From: Flagellimonas eckloniae | Lineage (GTDB): Bacteria > Bacteroidota > Bacteroidia > Flavobacteriales > Flavobacteriaceae | Length of the DNA: 64,000 nt | NCBI RefSeq assembly: GCF_001413955.1 | Contig: NZ_LCTZ01000002.1 | Location: 1-64,000 of the forward strand | Direction: 5' to 3' | Shown: positions 54,292-63,390 of the stretch, piece by piece | Layout: every line of letters begins with the position of its first letter | How positions within the stretch are numbered: the stretch's first letter is position 1 | Translations under genes and position numbers: made by a program | Notes under the pieces: generated by a model | Seen by the model: the letters and a program-made list of their open reading frames with translations, nothing else | Told to the model about the DNA's origin: nothing | Database searches by the model: none

Positions 54292-55992
54292 TTAATCAAT
54301 TTTTTCAAAAAATTGACTTCCAACATTTGATGTTTTAACGATAAAACCAATTATTGAACCATTATCATTTCTTTTATATTCAAGATTGCTAAAGTAACTG
54401 ATTTTACTTGTAAATGCATCTGTTTTATAAGGGGTAATAATAATTTCGTTATTATTGTTGGTAGAAGCGATTAATTTTCCGTTTTGCATTTCAACCCTAT
54501 ATACCGCTTTGAGGTTTTTGCACAAAAACAAACCCGTAAACTCCAATAATTGTTTGCTATCGTAGACGACAGGAGCATATTTTTCATTTCTATATTCATA
54601 CTCATCTCCAACAGCAAAAAGCATTACTTCTTTACCAGATTGATTTTCAAATGTTATGGTATATCTTTCAGGGTCTTCTGTAAGAACAAAAGTGTTTTTG
54701 CCGATTGGGGCAAGCTCACTTTCATTTCCATCGGAACGGAAATAGAATAATTTTCCATCTTTTAAGTATATTTTTCTGGAATAGGAACTAGCATCGTTCC
54801 AATAATAACCACAGAATTTTTTTAGTTTAGAATCGGTCAACTTTATAATTTCCCTTTTCTTTTTTTCTATATTTATTTTAGTGATTGGTGCTTGTTTAAA
54901 TTCTTTTTCCAAGAATAAATCGGCTATTTTCAATGCAGCTTCTTTTGCCCGGAAGTCGTATGCATTCCCCAATACCACTATTCCAAAATCCTGTTCAGGA
55001 AAATGAGCGATATAGGTTGTATTTCCATAGACCCTTCCATGTTGCTGAAACTTTTGAAGGCCTTTATAGTTGCTCATGTATTGACCTGGCACAATGTCTA
55101 CAGTTTGACCATTGTTTAGTTTAGTTTGTTTGAACATTTTATTTATAAGCGTTCTATTTCCTATTTTCGGTTTGCTGAAATTTAACATCCAGCGTGCCAT
55201 ATCTTCTCCATTTGAGTATATGGCAAAATCAATAATGGTATAGAAATTTAAGCTCTCATTTTTATAAGTGTCACCATTTCTAGAATATATTTGGGCACGG
55301 TTTTGAATGATAGTGTCATCTATATCTCCAAAAACAGTATTCGTCATGCCCAGAGGTTTAAATATTCGGGAGGTTACAAAATCTTTAAATGGAGTTTGGG
55401 CGATTTTTGCAACAATTTCAGATGCTAACAAAATTCCGGCATCCGTATAGTCAGCTTTATCACCAGACTTAAAAATTTTATTAGTAAGGTTATAAAGCAT
55501 TTTGAGTGTTTGTTCTCTTGTTTTTTGAGCTTTCTTTTGCATGCCAGTAAGTCGTTGAAGCATTATGAAATCTGGTAGACCGCTTGTATGGGTAAGTAAA
55601 TGGTGAATTCTTATAGGCTTTTCAAATTCGTGCATTTCGGGGAGATATTTCCGAATGTCATCATTCATAGATAGCTTACCTTCAGATTCAAGAAGCAATA
55701 CGGCAAAAGCAACAATTTGATTGCGGAGCGCCATCAATTTAAACTTTGTATCCTTGGTAACAGGAGTTGGATTTTCAAGATCGGCATTTCCAAATCTATT
55801 CAGATAGACCATTTTACCATTTTGAATTATTCCGACTGATGCTCCTGGTTTGCCTGGTTTATCCCACTCCTCAAATATGTTTTCTATTTGTTTGTCCAAA
55901 GAGTGTAAGGGCTTTTGAGCCATTCCATAAAAAGAAGTTAGCGCTAGGATAATAATAAGTCTATTTTTTAAGAGAGAATGATAAGTGCACAT
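54292..55992 (-). CDS. Serine hydrolase / class C beta-lactamase-like protein with degenerate active site
   Basis: The start at 55992 gives a signal peptide ending GMAQ; a longer frame to 56079 exists. Residues about 30-345 show the penicillin-binding/beta-lactamase-related fold (PGASVGIIQNGKMVYLNRFGNADLE, IHHLLTHTSGLPDF, IFKPLGMTNTVFG). The catalytic SxxK is replaced: the motif position reads A88-x-x-N91. The second motif is Y182-T-D184 rather than YxN, and the HGG motif is H318-G-R. It is therefore a probable pseudoenzyme, perhaps a binding protein. The C-terminal 210 residues resemble the beta-barrel domain seen in such hydrolases. It stands alone next to a gene remnant. Confidence 0.82.
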   Translation of the reverse strand: MCTYHSLLKNRLIIILALTSFYGMAQKPLHSLDKQIENIFEEWDKPGKPGASVGIIQNGKMVYLNRFGNADLENPTPVTKDTKFKLMALRNQIVAFAVLLLESEGKLSMNDDIRKYLPEMHEFEKPIRIHHLLTHTSGLPDFIMLQRLTGMQKKAQKTREQTLKMLYNLTNKIFKSGDKADYTDAGILLASEIVAKIAQTPFKDFVTSRIFKPLGMTNTVFGDIDDTIIQNRAQIYSRNGDTYKNESLNFYTIIDFAIYSNGEDMARWMLNFSKPKIGNRTLINKMFKQTKLNNGQTVDIVPGQYMSNYKGLQKFQQHGRVYGNTTYIAHFPEQDFGIVVLGNAYDFRAKEAALKIADLFLEKEFKQAPITKINIEKKKREIIKLTDSKLKKFCGYYWNDASSYSRKIYLKDGKLFYFRSDGNESELAPIGKNTFVLTEDPERYTITFENQSGKEVMLFAVGDEYEYRNEKYAPVVYDSKQLLEFTGLFLCKNLKAVYRVEMQNGKLIASTNNNNEIIITPYKTDAFTSKISYFSNLEYKRNDNGSIIGFIVKTSNVGSQFFEKID

Positions 55993-56426
55993 TTTGTTTA
56001 TATTATTAGCGAAAATTCGTGATAATATTATGAAGATTGGATTGTATTTGTAATTCAGGCGTACGGATTTATAAATCAAGACAAATCATAGATTTACCAT
56101 AAGACTATTTAGTCAAATCTAATGTTGTATACCATTAATTAAGCATTGATATTACTATGCTACTATACCCAGATATAACAAAAGACCATGTATAGTTTTA
56201 GCGTTATTTTTTTAATTGATGGTAACGTTAACTAAAGACTGTTTTAATTGTCTTTAGCGACTGATAAGAGAAGTTCGGGAAATTTAAGTTAAGATTCAAG
56301 GGTAAATAGATATCTATAGGTTACGGATTAGGGTTTACAATGATTCACTGCCTTTTAAAAAGAAGCCAAAAAACAACCCCTAAATCTTTCCATTCCAACT
56401 ATCTTTACGCTTCTTAAATTTCAGCT
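55993..56426. other. Gene-free gap between the serine hydrolase-like gene and the MATE exporter
   Basis: About 430 bases without a gene (the first 87 are open in the hydrolase frame). CTAAAGAC (56232-56239) and GTCTTTAG (56250-56257) form a perfect 8-bp inverted repeat with a 10-base loop but no T-tract. A near -7 element TATCTTTA at 56400-56407 could drive the MATE gene. An ORF of 25 codons at 56340 is not credible. Confidence 0.5.
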
Positions 56427-57794
56427 TTGTTCAGCAGGTACACCAAAGAATTCAAATATAATTTAAGGCTTTCCTATCCGGTAATTTTGGGAATGTTGGG
56501 GCATACTTTTGTGGCCTTTGCAGATAATATTATGGTTGGACAGTTGGGAACTGCTGAGTTGGCTGCGGTTTCTTTGGGCAACAGTTTTGTTTTTATCGCA
56601 ATGTCCTTAGGTATTGGTTTTTCAACGGCAATAACCCCATTGGTAGCTGAAGCAGATGGTGCTGGAAATACTGCAAATGGTAAAAGCGCTTTAAAACATG
56701 GATTGGTATTATGTACGCTATTGGGGCTCTCACTTTTTGGGATAATACTGCTCTGTAAGCCAATTATGTATTTGATGAAACAACCTCCCGAGGTGGTGGA
56801 ATTGGCCATTCCGTATTTGGAGTTGGTGGCTTTCTCCCTGGTTCCCCTTATTATTTTTCAGGCATTTAAACAGTTTTCTGAAGGCCTTTCCCAAACCAAA
56901 TACCCTATGTATGCCACTATTTTGGCAAACGTGGTGAACATTACGATTAACTATTTATTGATTTTTGGTTCGTTTGGATTTCCAAAACTTGGAATTGTGG
57001 GTGCCGCTATTGGAACACTGGTTTCCAGATTCATTATGGTAGGATACATTTGGTTCCTGTTAAAGCGAAAGGAAAAGTTTAAGGTATATATAACCGGCTT
57101 TAATTTTAGGCTAATTGAGAAAAAAGTAATAAGGAAAATTATCAGTTTGGGTTTTCCATCCGCATTACAGATGTTTTTTGAGGTAGCCATATTTACGGCG
57201 GCGATTTGGTTGAGTGGGGTATTGGGCAAGAATGCACAAGCTGCCAATCAGATTGCGTTGAATTTAAGCAGTATGACCTTTATGGTAGGAATGGGACTGA
57301 GCGTAGCTGCCATGGTAAGAGTTGGCAATCAGAAGGGTTTGCAAAACTTTAGCGAATTAAGAAGAATTGCAAAATCCATCTTTTTTCTCACCCTGTTGTT
57401 GGAAATCGTTTTTGCCGCAATCTTTCTTTTGGGAAGACATTGGTTGCCCACTATTTATTTGGATGTGGATGATGTAATAAATCAAATGGATAATACCGAG
57501 GTGATTTTTATTGCCGCTAAGCTACTTTTAATCGCTGCATTTTTTCAAATTTCTGATGGAATACAAGTAGTGGTATTAGGTGCTTTACGCGGACTTCAAG
57601 ATGTTAAGATACCAACATTGATCACGTTTATTGCGTATTGGTTGATTGGCTTTCCAATTAGTTATTATTTTGGACTCTATACAGAATTCAAAAGTTCGGG
57701 TATTTGGATGGGGCTATTGCTGGGGCTTACGGCATCAGCGGTAATGTTGTATATTCGATTCAACTATTTGACAAAAAAATTGATTAAAAGTTAA
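56427..57794 (+). CDS. MATE family efflux transporter
   Basis: A 455-residue NorM-like multidrug exporter with 12 predicted helices in two repeated halves. The first half begins LRLSYPVILGMLGHTFVAFADNIMVGQLGTAELAAVSLG, the second KIISLGFPSALQMFFEVAIFTAAIWLSGVLG, a classic internal repeat. Transport is driven by Na+ or H+; substrates may be cationic drugs. No ATG lies before the conserved N-terminus, so TTG 56427 is the probable start, as the near -7 element at 56400 would allow. Confidence 0.93.
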   Translation: MFSRYTKEFKYNLRLSYPVILGMLGHTFVAFADNIMVGQLGTAELAAVSLGNSFVFIAMSLGIGFSTAITPLVAEADGAGNTANGKSALKHGLVLCTLLGLSLFGIILLCKPIMYLMKQPPEVVELAIPYLELVAFSLVPLIIFQAFKQFSEGLSQTKYPMYATILANVVNITINYLLIFGSFGFPKLGIVGAAIGTLVSRFIMVGYIWFLLKRKEKFKVYITGFNFRLIEKKVIRKIISLGFPSALQMFFEVAIFTAAIWLSGVLGKNAQAANQIALNLSSMTFMVGMGLSVAAMVRVGNQKGLQNFSELRRIAKSIFFLTLLLEIVFAAIFLLGRHWLPTIYLDVDDVINQMDNTEVIFIAAKLLLIAAFFQISDGIQVVVLGALRGLQDVKIPTLITFIAYWLIGFPISYYFGLYTEFKSSGIWMGLLLGLTASAVMLYIRFNYLTKKLIKS

Positions 57795-57829
57795 ACTAAA
57801 TTCCAACCTTTGGAATGCAATTAAATACC

Positions 57830-58060
57830 ATGGAATTACCAAAATTTATTTTAGGAGATAATACTGATTTTCCAAACTCAATTTTTATTGTTCATACAGA
57901 ATACCCTCGTTTTATCATCAATCTTGAAAATGACGAAGTGGAATGGCTTGAAGAATTTTCCAAGGAGGACGAAGCAGACCTTACCGATGAGGCCGAAAGT
58001 TTAATAGAAGCAGCCACTGCCTTTTACGATAGAGAAGTATCTAGATATGATGCAGACTAA
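57830..58060 (+). CDS. Small acidic protein of unknown function
   Basis: About 76 residues from ATG 57830 (MELPKFILGDNTDFPNSIFIVHTEYPRFIINLENDEVEWLEEFSKEDE), with a helical acidic C-terminus. The pattern is one I recognise as conserved in flavobacteria but without known role. An in-frame ATG at 57815 would sit inside a 7-bp inverted repeat (57800-57806/57810-57816), so I prefer 57830. The TAA overlaps the PAP2 ATG by one base, which indicates coupling with the lipid phosphatase. Confidence 0.78.
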   Translation: MELPKFILGDNTDFPNSIFIVHTEYPRFIINLENDEVEWLEEFSKEDEADLTDEAESLIEAATAFYDREVSRYDAD

Positions 58061-58629
58061 TGCTTGAAGAGCTTATACAACAGGATAAAGAGATATTTTT
58101 GTTCCTTAATAGCTTGGGAACAACAACCTGGGATGGTTTTTGGCTATTTATTACCAATAAATTCAGCTCAATTCCTTTATATGCACTCCTGCTCTTTTTC
58201 ACATTCAAACAGTATGGGGTTAAAAAAACAATTATTATGCTCATTTTTGTGGCACTTTTGATTACTGCCACGGATCAGTTGGCCAATTTTTTCAAATATG
58301 GGGTTCAACGACTAAGACCATGCCATGATACAGATATAAATATGGTAGTTAGATTGGTCAAAAAATCCTGCGGTGGAAAATTTGGTTATTTTTCCGCACA
58401 TGCATCAAATGCAATGGCATTGGCTTTATTTTTTTCTGTTTTGTTAGGTTCAAAAATAAAATATATCACTTCATTTTTATTGATTTGGGCAGTACTTGTG
58501 GCCTACAGTAGAATTTATATTGGAGTTCATTTTCCTTTGGATGTTTTAACTGGAATTGTAATAGGCACAATTTTTGGGTGGCTATTTGCCAAGTTATCTA
58601 TATTTGCATTCCAAAAATTTGGAACATGA
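58060..58629 (+). CDS. PAP2 family lipid phosphatase
   Basis: A 189-residue membrane phosphatase with about five helices. Its active site shows KYGVQRLRPC (motif 1), FSAHASNAMA (motif 2, SAH rather than SGH) and SRIYIGVHFPLDVLTG (motif 3), with the catalytic His. Likely substrates are undecaprenyl pyrophosphate or phosphatidylglycerophosphate. It is coupled to genes on both sides: one-base overlap with the small acidic gene and a four-base ATGA overlap with the ArnT-like transferase, so it may recycle the lipid carrier for that sugar pathway. Confidence 0.9.
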   Translation: MLEELIQQDKEIFLFLNSLGTTTWDGFWLFITNKFSSIPLYALLLFFTFKQYGVKKTIIMLIFVALLITATDQLANFFKYGVQRLRPCHDTDINMVVRLVKKSCGGKFGYFSAHASNAMALALFFSVLLGSKIKYITSFLLIWAVLVAYSRIYIGVHFPLDVLTGIVIGTIFGWLFAKLSIFAFQKFGT

Positions 58630-60284
58630 TATCACAGGCCAGATATTGGTTTTTACTTTCCCTTATTGTTCTGGTTTATATAGCCGGCATGTTCGTGACG
58701 CTTTTTGAGAACGATTCTGCGCAATTTGCCGTAATGGCCATGCGAATGGTTCAAGAGAATGATTTTTTTACCCTTATTAAAGGAACCGAAGAATATTTAG
58801 ACAAGCCCCATATGCATTATTGGCTTGCAGCACTTTCCTTCAAAATTTTTGGCATCCATGATTGGGCTTACAGAATTCCAGGTATTTTATCAACATTATT
58901 GGGGGCCTATAGTTGTTTTGGGTTAGGTAGGTTATTGTATAACAAGGACGTAGGAAAGTTTTCTGCGCTTATTTTTATGACGGCCCAAACCATTGTGTTG
59001 TCCAACATTGATGTTCGAACAGACGCTGTTTTAACAGGTTTTACGATTTTTTCCATTTGGCAGTTGGCTTTATATATTGAAAAGAATAAGCTCTACAATG
59101 TTCTCTTGGGGGCCTTTGGAGCTGGAATTGCTTTTTCTACCAAAGGACAAATAGCTTTGGTGGTGATAGGAATTTCAATACTCTGTCATTTGGCATATAC
59201 CCGAAAATGGAAATCTTTATTCAATTGGAAGGTTTTGATTGCATTCATTGTTTTTGGAATTACCATTACGCCAATGCTCTATGCGTATTATCTACAATTT
59301 GACCTTCATCCGGAGAAAATAATCAGGGGGAAAGGAAATCGTAGTGGAATATTTTTCATTTTATGGGAGCAAAGCTTTGAAAGAATGAGTGGTGATGGCA
59401 TAGGAAAAAATAGTAGCGACTTCTTTTTCTTTTTCCATACTTTTTTATGGGTTTTTCTACCCTGGACAGTCTTGGCATTAATTGCTTATTGGCTAAGAAT
59501 AAAGACTTTTTGGAAAATGCGATTTGAATACAGGCCCCAATTTGAGTTTTTAACCTTAGGCGGAATCACTATTCTATTTTTCCTGATTAGTTTCGCCCAA
59601 TTTAAACTACCACATTATATAAATATTCTAATACCGCTTTACTCCATTTTAACCGCATCGTATTTATATAGTTTGCGAAAGCATGATAAGCATAAGGTCA
59701 TTAAGGGAGTTTTGGGGATACAGTACTTTATTCTTAGTTTGGTATTCATCTTCACTTTACTGGTTTGTTTTCATGTCTTCAAGTTTGAGTATATCCATTG
59801 TTATGTATTATTATTGATTCTTCTTGGGGTGATAACGTATTTCTGTTTGAAACGCGAGGAATATTATATGAGAATCATTACCCTATCTGTATATAGTTCC
59901 TTATTGCTCAATGGTGTTATGAACGCACATTTTTACCCGGCTCTGTTGAAGTATCAAGCAGGATCTACAATGGCGGAAAAAGTTGCTGAAGATAATATTC
60001 CGACAGATAAAATTTATAAACTCTCGGAGAGATATACCTGGGGACTTGACTTTTATAACAAAAAACCTGTCCAAATTATTTCTATCTCAGACTTAAATGA
60101 CAAAAACGATATTTGGATTTATGCCACAAACGATGAGCTTAAAAATCTTCAAAATATGGGATTTCATTGGCATGACCAGATAACTGTTGACCAATTTCGT
60201 ATAACAAGGCTGCAAATCAAATTCCTCAACCCTCACACCCGTGAGAAAATAGTGAATAAGATGCATTTGGTGCATTTAGATTAA
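58626..60284 (+). CDS. ArnT-like membrane glycosyltransferase (GT39/GT83 family)
   Basis: A 552-residue protein with about 11 membrane helices. YLDKPHMHYWLAALSFKIFGIHDWAYRIPGILSTLLGAYSCF at residues 58-100 is the donor-binding loop region of ArnT/PMT enzymes, with the Asp in FENDSAQFAVMAMRM near residue 27 as the likely catalytic base; STKGQIALVVIGI and GIFFILWEQSFERMSG follow. Such enzymes move a sugar from undecaprenyl phosphate to lipid A or a protein. The start at 58626 overlaps the PAP2 stop as ATGA. Its 3' end overlaps the convergent flippase-like gene by four bases. Confidence 0.88.
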   Translation: MISQARYWFLLSLIVLVYIAGMFVTLFENDSAQFAVMAMRMVQENDFFTLIKGTEEYLDKPHMHYWLAALSFKIFGIHDWAYRIPGILSTLLGAYSCFGLGRLLYNKDVGKFSALIFMTAQTIVLSNIDVRTDAVLTGFTIFSIWQLALYIEKNKLYNVLLGAFGAGIAFSTKGQIALVVIGISILCHLAYTRKWKSLFNWKVLIAFIVFGITITPMLYAYYLQFDLHPEKIIRGKGNRSGIFFILWEQSFERMSGDGIGKNSSDFFFFFHTFLWVFLPWTVLALIAYWLRIKTFWKMRFEYRPQFEFLTLGGITILFFLISFAQFKLPHYINILIPLYSILTASYLYSLRKHDKHKVIKGVLGIQYFILSLVFIFTLLVCFHVFKFEYIHCYVLLLILLGVITYFCLKREEYYMRIITLSVYSSLLLNGVMNAHFYPALLKYQAGSTMAEKVAEDNIPTDKIYKLSERYTWGLDFYNKKPVQIISISDLNDKNDIWIYATNDELKNLQNMGFHWHDQITVDQFRITRLQIKFLNPHTREKIVNKMHLVHLD

Positions 60285-61153
60285 GACACTGATTCCAATC
60301 TTGGTTTTTTAAAGTGATACAGTATTCCAAACAGCGATATTAATGCTGTAATCAGAAAAAATACAAAACTAATGCTGATGGAGGTGCTAGCATCCAAAGC
60401 CAGCCATTTGGCCCCGTACAAAAATGTCACTTCCCTGCTTCCAATCCCCCCAATGGTAAGGGGAATTACGGATACTATAGAAGATATCAAAAAGACAAAA
60501 AGATATTCAAAAGTGTTCCATGGGATAGAAAGTGACTTTAATATGCAAAGAATGCAAATGAGCTGTGAAAGCTGCACAAGCGATGAATACCCAATGGATT
60601 TCCAAAAAATAGGCAAGGTATAGGGAAAGAATTTTTTATGAAGGAACCAAAATGTGATTATGCTTGCAGGGATCCCCAGAGCAACGAGCCAAGTAAAATC
60701 CTGTAAAAACGCGTTCTCAACAAAAAATGCACAAACACAGGCGAAAATAAAAATCAACAACATTCCGCTCAAACGGTCCAGTAATAATACAGAGACCACT
60801 TTTTTAGTTCCTGATTTGAATTGCTTTTGAATAACATAGCCTTTGTAAGCATCTCCACCTATCCCTCCCGGCAAAAAGAGATTATAGAACATACCAAGAA
60901 GATATAGTTTTAGATTGCTTACCTGTGAAAGCTTGACATGTATTATATGAAAATAAAGATTAAGTCTAAAGGCCGCCAAAACTTTGGAAAGAACAACAAG
61001 TAGAATTCCTAAAAACAGATAGAATGGATTGCTTTGTTTTAATGTTTGGACTACGTCTTGTAGGTTTATCTTGGTGAAAATAAAATAAATCAATGCTGCA
61101 CTAACAATGATTTTTAACCCAGTAATGAGCCTTTTACGCAGCCTTTCCGTCAC
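60281..61153 (-). CDS. Flippase-like / lysylphosphatidylglycerol synthase transmembrane (YbhN/AglD-like) protein
   Basis: A 290-residue membrane protein with about seven helices of the LPG_synthase_TM family (LITGLKIIVSAALIYFIFTKI at the start, FLPGGIGGDAYKGYVI near 97, LLLDRLSGMLLIFIFACV, VSVIPLTIGGIGSREVTFLYGAKW). Family members move or modify lipid-linked compounds. It overlaps the GT2 gene by 20 bases, so they are translationally coupled, and it converges on the ArnT-like gene. Together with the neighbours it looks like the transport step of a lipid-linked sugar pathway. Confidence 0.87.
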   Translation of the reverse strand: MTERLRKRLITGLKIIVSAALIYFIFTKINLQDVVQTLKQSNPFYLFLGILLVVLSKVLAAFRLNLYFHIIHVKLSQVSNLKLYLLGMFYNLFLPGGIGGDAYKGYVIQKQFKSGTKKVVSVLLLDRLSGMLLIFIFACVCAFFVENAFLQDFTWLVALGIPASIITFWFLHKKFFPYTLPIFWKSIGYSSLVQLSQLICILCILKSLSIPWNTFEYLFVFLISSIVSVIPLTIGGIGSREVTFLYGAKWLALDASTSISISFVFFLITALISLFGILYHFKKPRLESVS

Positions 61154-62096
61154 CTATTGTAATTTTTTTGACGCGATACGGTCTTTTTTGCTGAGATTCA
61201 TAATACGTTCTAATCAATAATTCCATCACTATTCCAATAGTGAATAATTGAATGCCACCTAGAATAAACATCATCCCAAAAATCAATAAGGGTCTGCTAC
61301 CAATGTCCTGACCAAATCCAAGTTTTACGATCAGCAAATAAATATTGATAAAAATCCCTAGAATAATTAAAAGAACGCCCAAAATTCCAAAGAGATGAAT
61401 TGGTCTTTGAAAATATTTACGAATAAAGAGCAGCAACATCATGTCTGCCACTACCTTAAAAACACGTTCTAGTCCGTATTTGGAAACTCCCGCATGTCTT
61501 GCATGGTGCTTTACGGGAACCTGTTTTATTTGTGCGCCTTCCAAATGGGCTAAAAGTGTTATAAAACGATGCATTTCACCATAAAGGTTCAATCCTTTGG
61601 CTATGTCTTTTGTGAATATTTTTAAAGCGCAGCCATTGTCCTTTATGTTCAACTTTGTAACCCTTCGAACCAAAAAATTGGCAATTTTTGAAGGTATTTT
61701 TTTTACAAGGGAGTCCTTTCTTTTTTGACGGATCCCTGTTATTAGATCATAATCTTCGTCAATAGCATATTCGAGCATTTGTGGTATATCAGATGGGTCA
61801 TTTTGTAAATCGCCATCCATGGTAATGATATATTCTCCTTCAGCATAATCAATTCCCGCAGCCAGTGCCAAACTCTGTCCGTAGTTCTTTTTCAGCTCAA
61901 TAAGATGGACTTTGGTATCATCCATTTCCTTAACAACCTTGCGAGTCTTATCGGTAGAAAAATCATCGATATAGATTATTTGATACTTATAACCTTCAAG
62001 ACTTTCATGTATTTTTTGAGTCAATAAAACCACATTGTCCTGCTCATTGTAAAGGGGGACAACTATTGAAAGGAGGGAGTCTGTAACAGTGCTCAT
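61134..62096 (-). CDS. Polyprenyl-phosphate glycosyltransferase, family 2 (DPM1/ArnC-like)
   Basis: A 320-residue enzyme that makes lipid-phosphate sugars. The GT-A domain has LSIVVPLYNEQDNVVLLTQKIHES, the DDF motif YIDDFSTDKT, TMDGDLQNDPSDIPQML with the metal DxD, and KDNGCALKIFTKDIAKGL. Two C-terminal helices (FGILGVLLIILGIFINIYLL, MMFILGGIQLFTIGIVMELLI) anchor it. A -7 element TAAATTTG lies at 62116-62123. It could supply the donor for the ArnT-like transferase at 58626. Confidence 0.9.
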   Translation of the reverse strand: MSTVTDSLLSIVVPLYNEQDNVVLLTQKIHESLEGYKYQIIYIDDFSTDKTRKVVKEMDDTKVHLIELKKNYGQSLALAAGIDYAEGEYIITMDGDLQNDPSDIPQMLEYAIDEDYDLITGIRQKRKDSLVKKIPSKIANFLVRRVTKLNIKDNGCALKIFTKDIAKGLNLYGEMHRFITLLAHLEGAQIKQVPVKHHARHAGVSKYGLERVFKVVADMMLLLFIRKYFQRPIHLFGILGVLLIILGIFINIYLLIVKLGFGQDIGSRPLLIFGMMFILGGIQLFTIGIVMELLIRTYYESQQKRPYRVKKITIGDGKAA

Positions 62097-62115
62097 GTAT
62101 TGGTTTATATGCGGG

Positions 62116-62123
62116 CAAATTTA
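62116..62123 (-). promoter_or_regulatory. Putative -7 element (TAAATTTG, minus strand) of the DPM1-like GT2
   Basis: Perfect TAnnTTTG 19 bases before ATG 62096, in the 33-base gap after meaB. Confidence 0.42.
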
Positions 62124-62129
62124 CTGCTT

Positions 62130-63176
62130 TTATTTAAGTTCCTTGGTTAAATCATCTAGCAACACTTGGGCTGCATAAAAGGGAGAGATTTTATTTTCTT
62201 CGATTGCCTTGAGCATTTTCTGTTGGATACGTTTATATGCTTTTTTCTGATGGAAAAAGAGCTTTAGTTGTTCATCTACGGTTTGAACAAACCAATTTTT
62301 GTTTTGATTTTTTCTGTTTAGTTCAAAATGCCCATTTTCCCGGGTCACCTTTACAAATTCCTGAATCATCTCCAGTATTTCTCTAATCCCGGTGTTTTCT
62401 GTAGCTGAACAGCTTAGTACCTTGGGAATCCATCCATTTTCTTTTGGTGGATATAAATGCAATGCCCTTGAAAATTCTGCTTTTGCCAATTTGGCCTTTT
62501 TCAAATTGCTGCCATCTGCTTTGTTGATGGCAATAGCATCCGCCATTTCCACGATGCCCCTTTTTATACCCTGTAGTTCATCACCGGCACCGGAAAGTTT
62601 TAAAAGAAGAAAGAAATCCACCATGCTGTGCACCACAGTTTCGCTTTGGCCCACACCAACGGTTTCCACGAGTATTACATCATATCCGGCTGCTTCGCAA
62701 AGAATAATGCTTTCTCGGGTTTTTCGGGCAACGCCACCCAAAGATTCTCCGGAAGGTGAAGGTCTTATAAAGGCGTTGGGATCCTTGGCAAGGGTTTCCA
62801 TTCTTGTTTTATCGCCAAGAATACTGCCTTTGCTTAGGGAACTTGTAGGGTCAACAGCTAGAACAGCGACTTTTTTGTTAAGACTGGTGAGAGTCTTTCC
62901 CAGAACCTCTATAAAAGTACTTTTGCCCACCCCAGGAACCCCTGTAATCCCAATTCTAATACTTTCGTTGGGTTTGGAAAGGCATTCTTCAATTACTGAA
63001 TTGGCTTTTTCAAAATGTTCCTGCTTGGAACTCTCAACAAGTGTAATGGCTTTTGCCAAAACAGCCTTATCCCCTTTAAAAATACCATCGGCAAGATTCC
63101 TGACGGAAATTTCCTTTTTTCGAGATTGTTTTATTTTAGAAACAGTACTGTTAGGTGTGCTCTTTTCGGTCGCCAA
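62130..63176 (-). CDS. meaB: Methylmalonyl-CoA mutase-associated GTPase MeaB (ArgK)
   Basis: MeaB protects and reloads adenosylcobalamin-dependent methylmalonyl-CoA mutase. The G3E GTPase signatures are intact in 348 residues: GITGVPGVGKSTFIE (Walker A, near residue 80), VLAVDPTSSLSKGSILGDKTRM, ETVGVGQSE, and the NKADGSN specificity motif (usual NKAD). The helical C-terminus matches the family. The start is uncertain: no ATG is in frame; TTG 63176 begins ATEKSTPNS, while an ATG at 63189 would need one base removed. mutA/mutB are not in the window. Confidence 0.94.
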   Translation of the reverse strand: MATEKSTPNSTVSKIKQSRKKEISVRNLADGIFKGDKAVLAKAITLVESSKQEHFEKANSVIEECLSKPNESIRIGITGVPGVGKSTFIEVLGKTLTSLNKKVAVLAVDPTSSLSKGSILGDKTRMETLAKDPNAFIRPSPSGESLGGVARKTRESIILCEAAGYDVILVETVGVGQSETVVHSMVDFFLLLKLSGAGDELQGIKRGIVEMADAIAINKADGSNLKKAKLAKAEFSRALHLYPPKENGWIPKVLSCSATENTGIREILEMIQEFVKVTRENGHFELNRKNQNKNWFVQTVDEQLKLFFHQKKAYKRIQQKMLKAIEENKISPFYAAQVLLDDLTKELK

Positions 63177-63390
63177 ATTTAAAATTCATATAATTCCTTA
63201 TAAAGGTATAAAGTTTTAAACTGTTGGTCTTTATGTATCTTTTATGAATTATTTGCTTTTAAAGGCTATTTCAGGGGCTTTGGAATGGTTTTTTGTTAAA
63301 AATCATATAAAAGAAAACTATTTTGCAACGCCGTCTTTTTTTCTTCGTCTTTTAAATGAACAACTAAAATACCAAACACTAGTACTGACC

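Noticed and set aside
62392..63219. Plus-strand ORF of 275 codons antisense to meaB
   Set aside because: A mirror frame of a well-recognised GTPase with no domain pattern of its own.
63244..63390. N-terminal extension of the sigma factor from ATG 63244
   Set aside because: The added 49 residues are not sigma-like and homologues start at the MFEIELVKQ segment.
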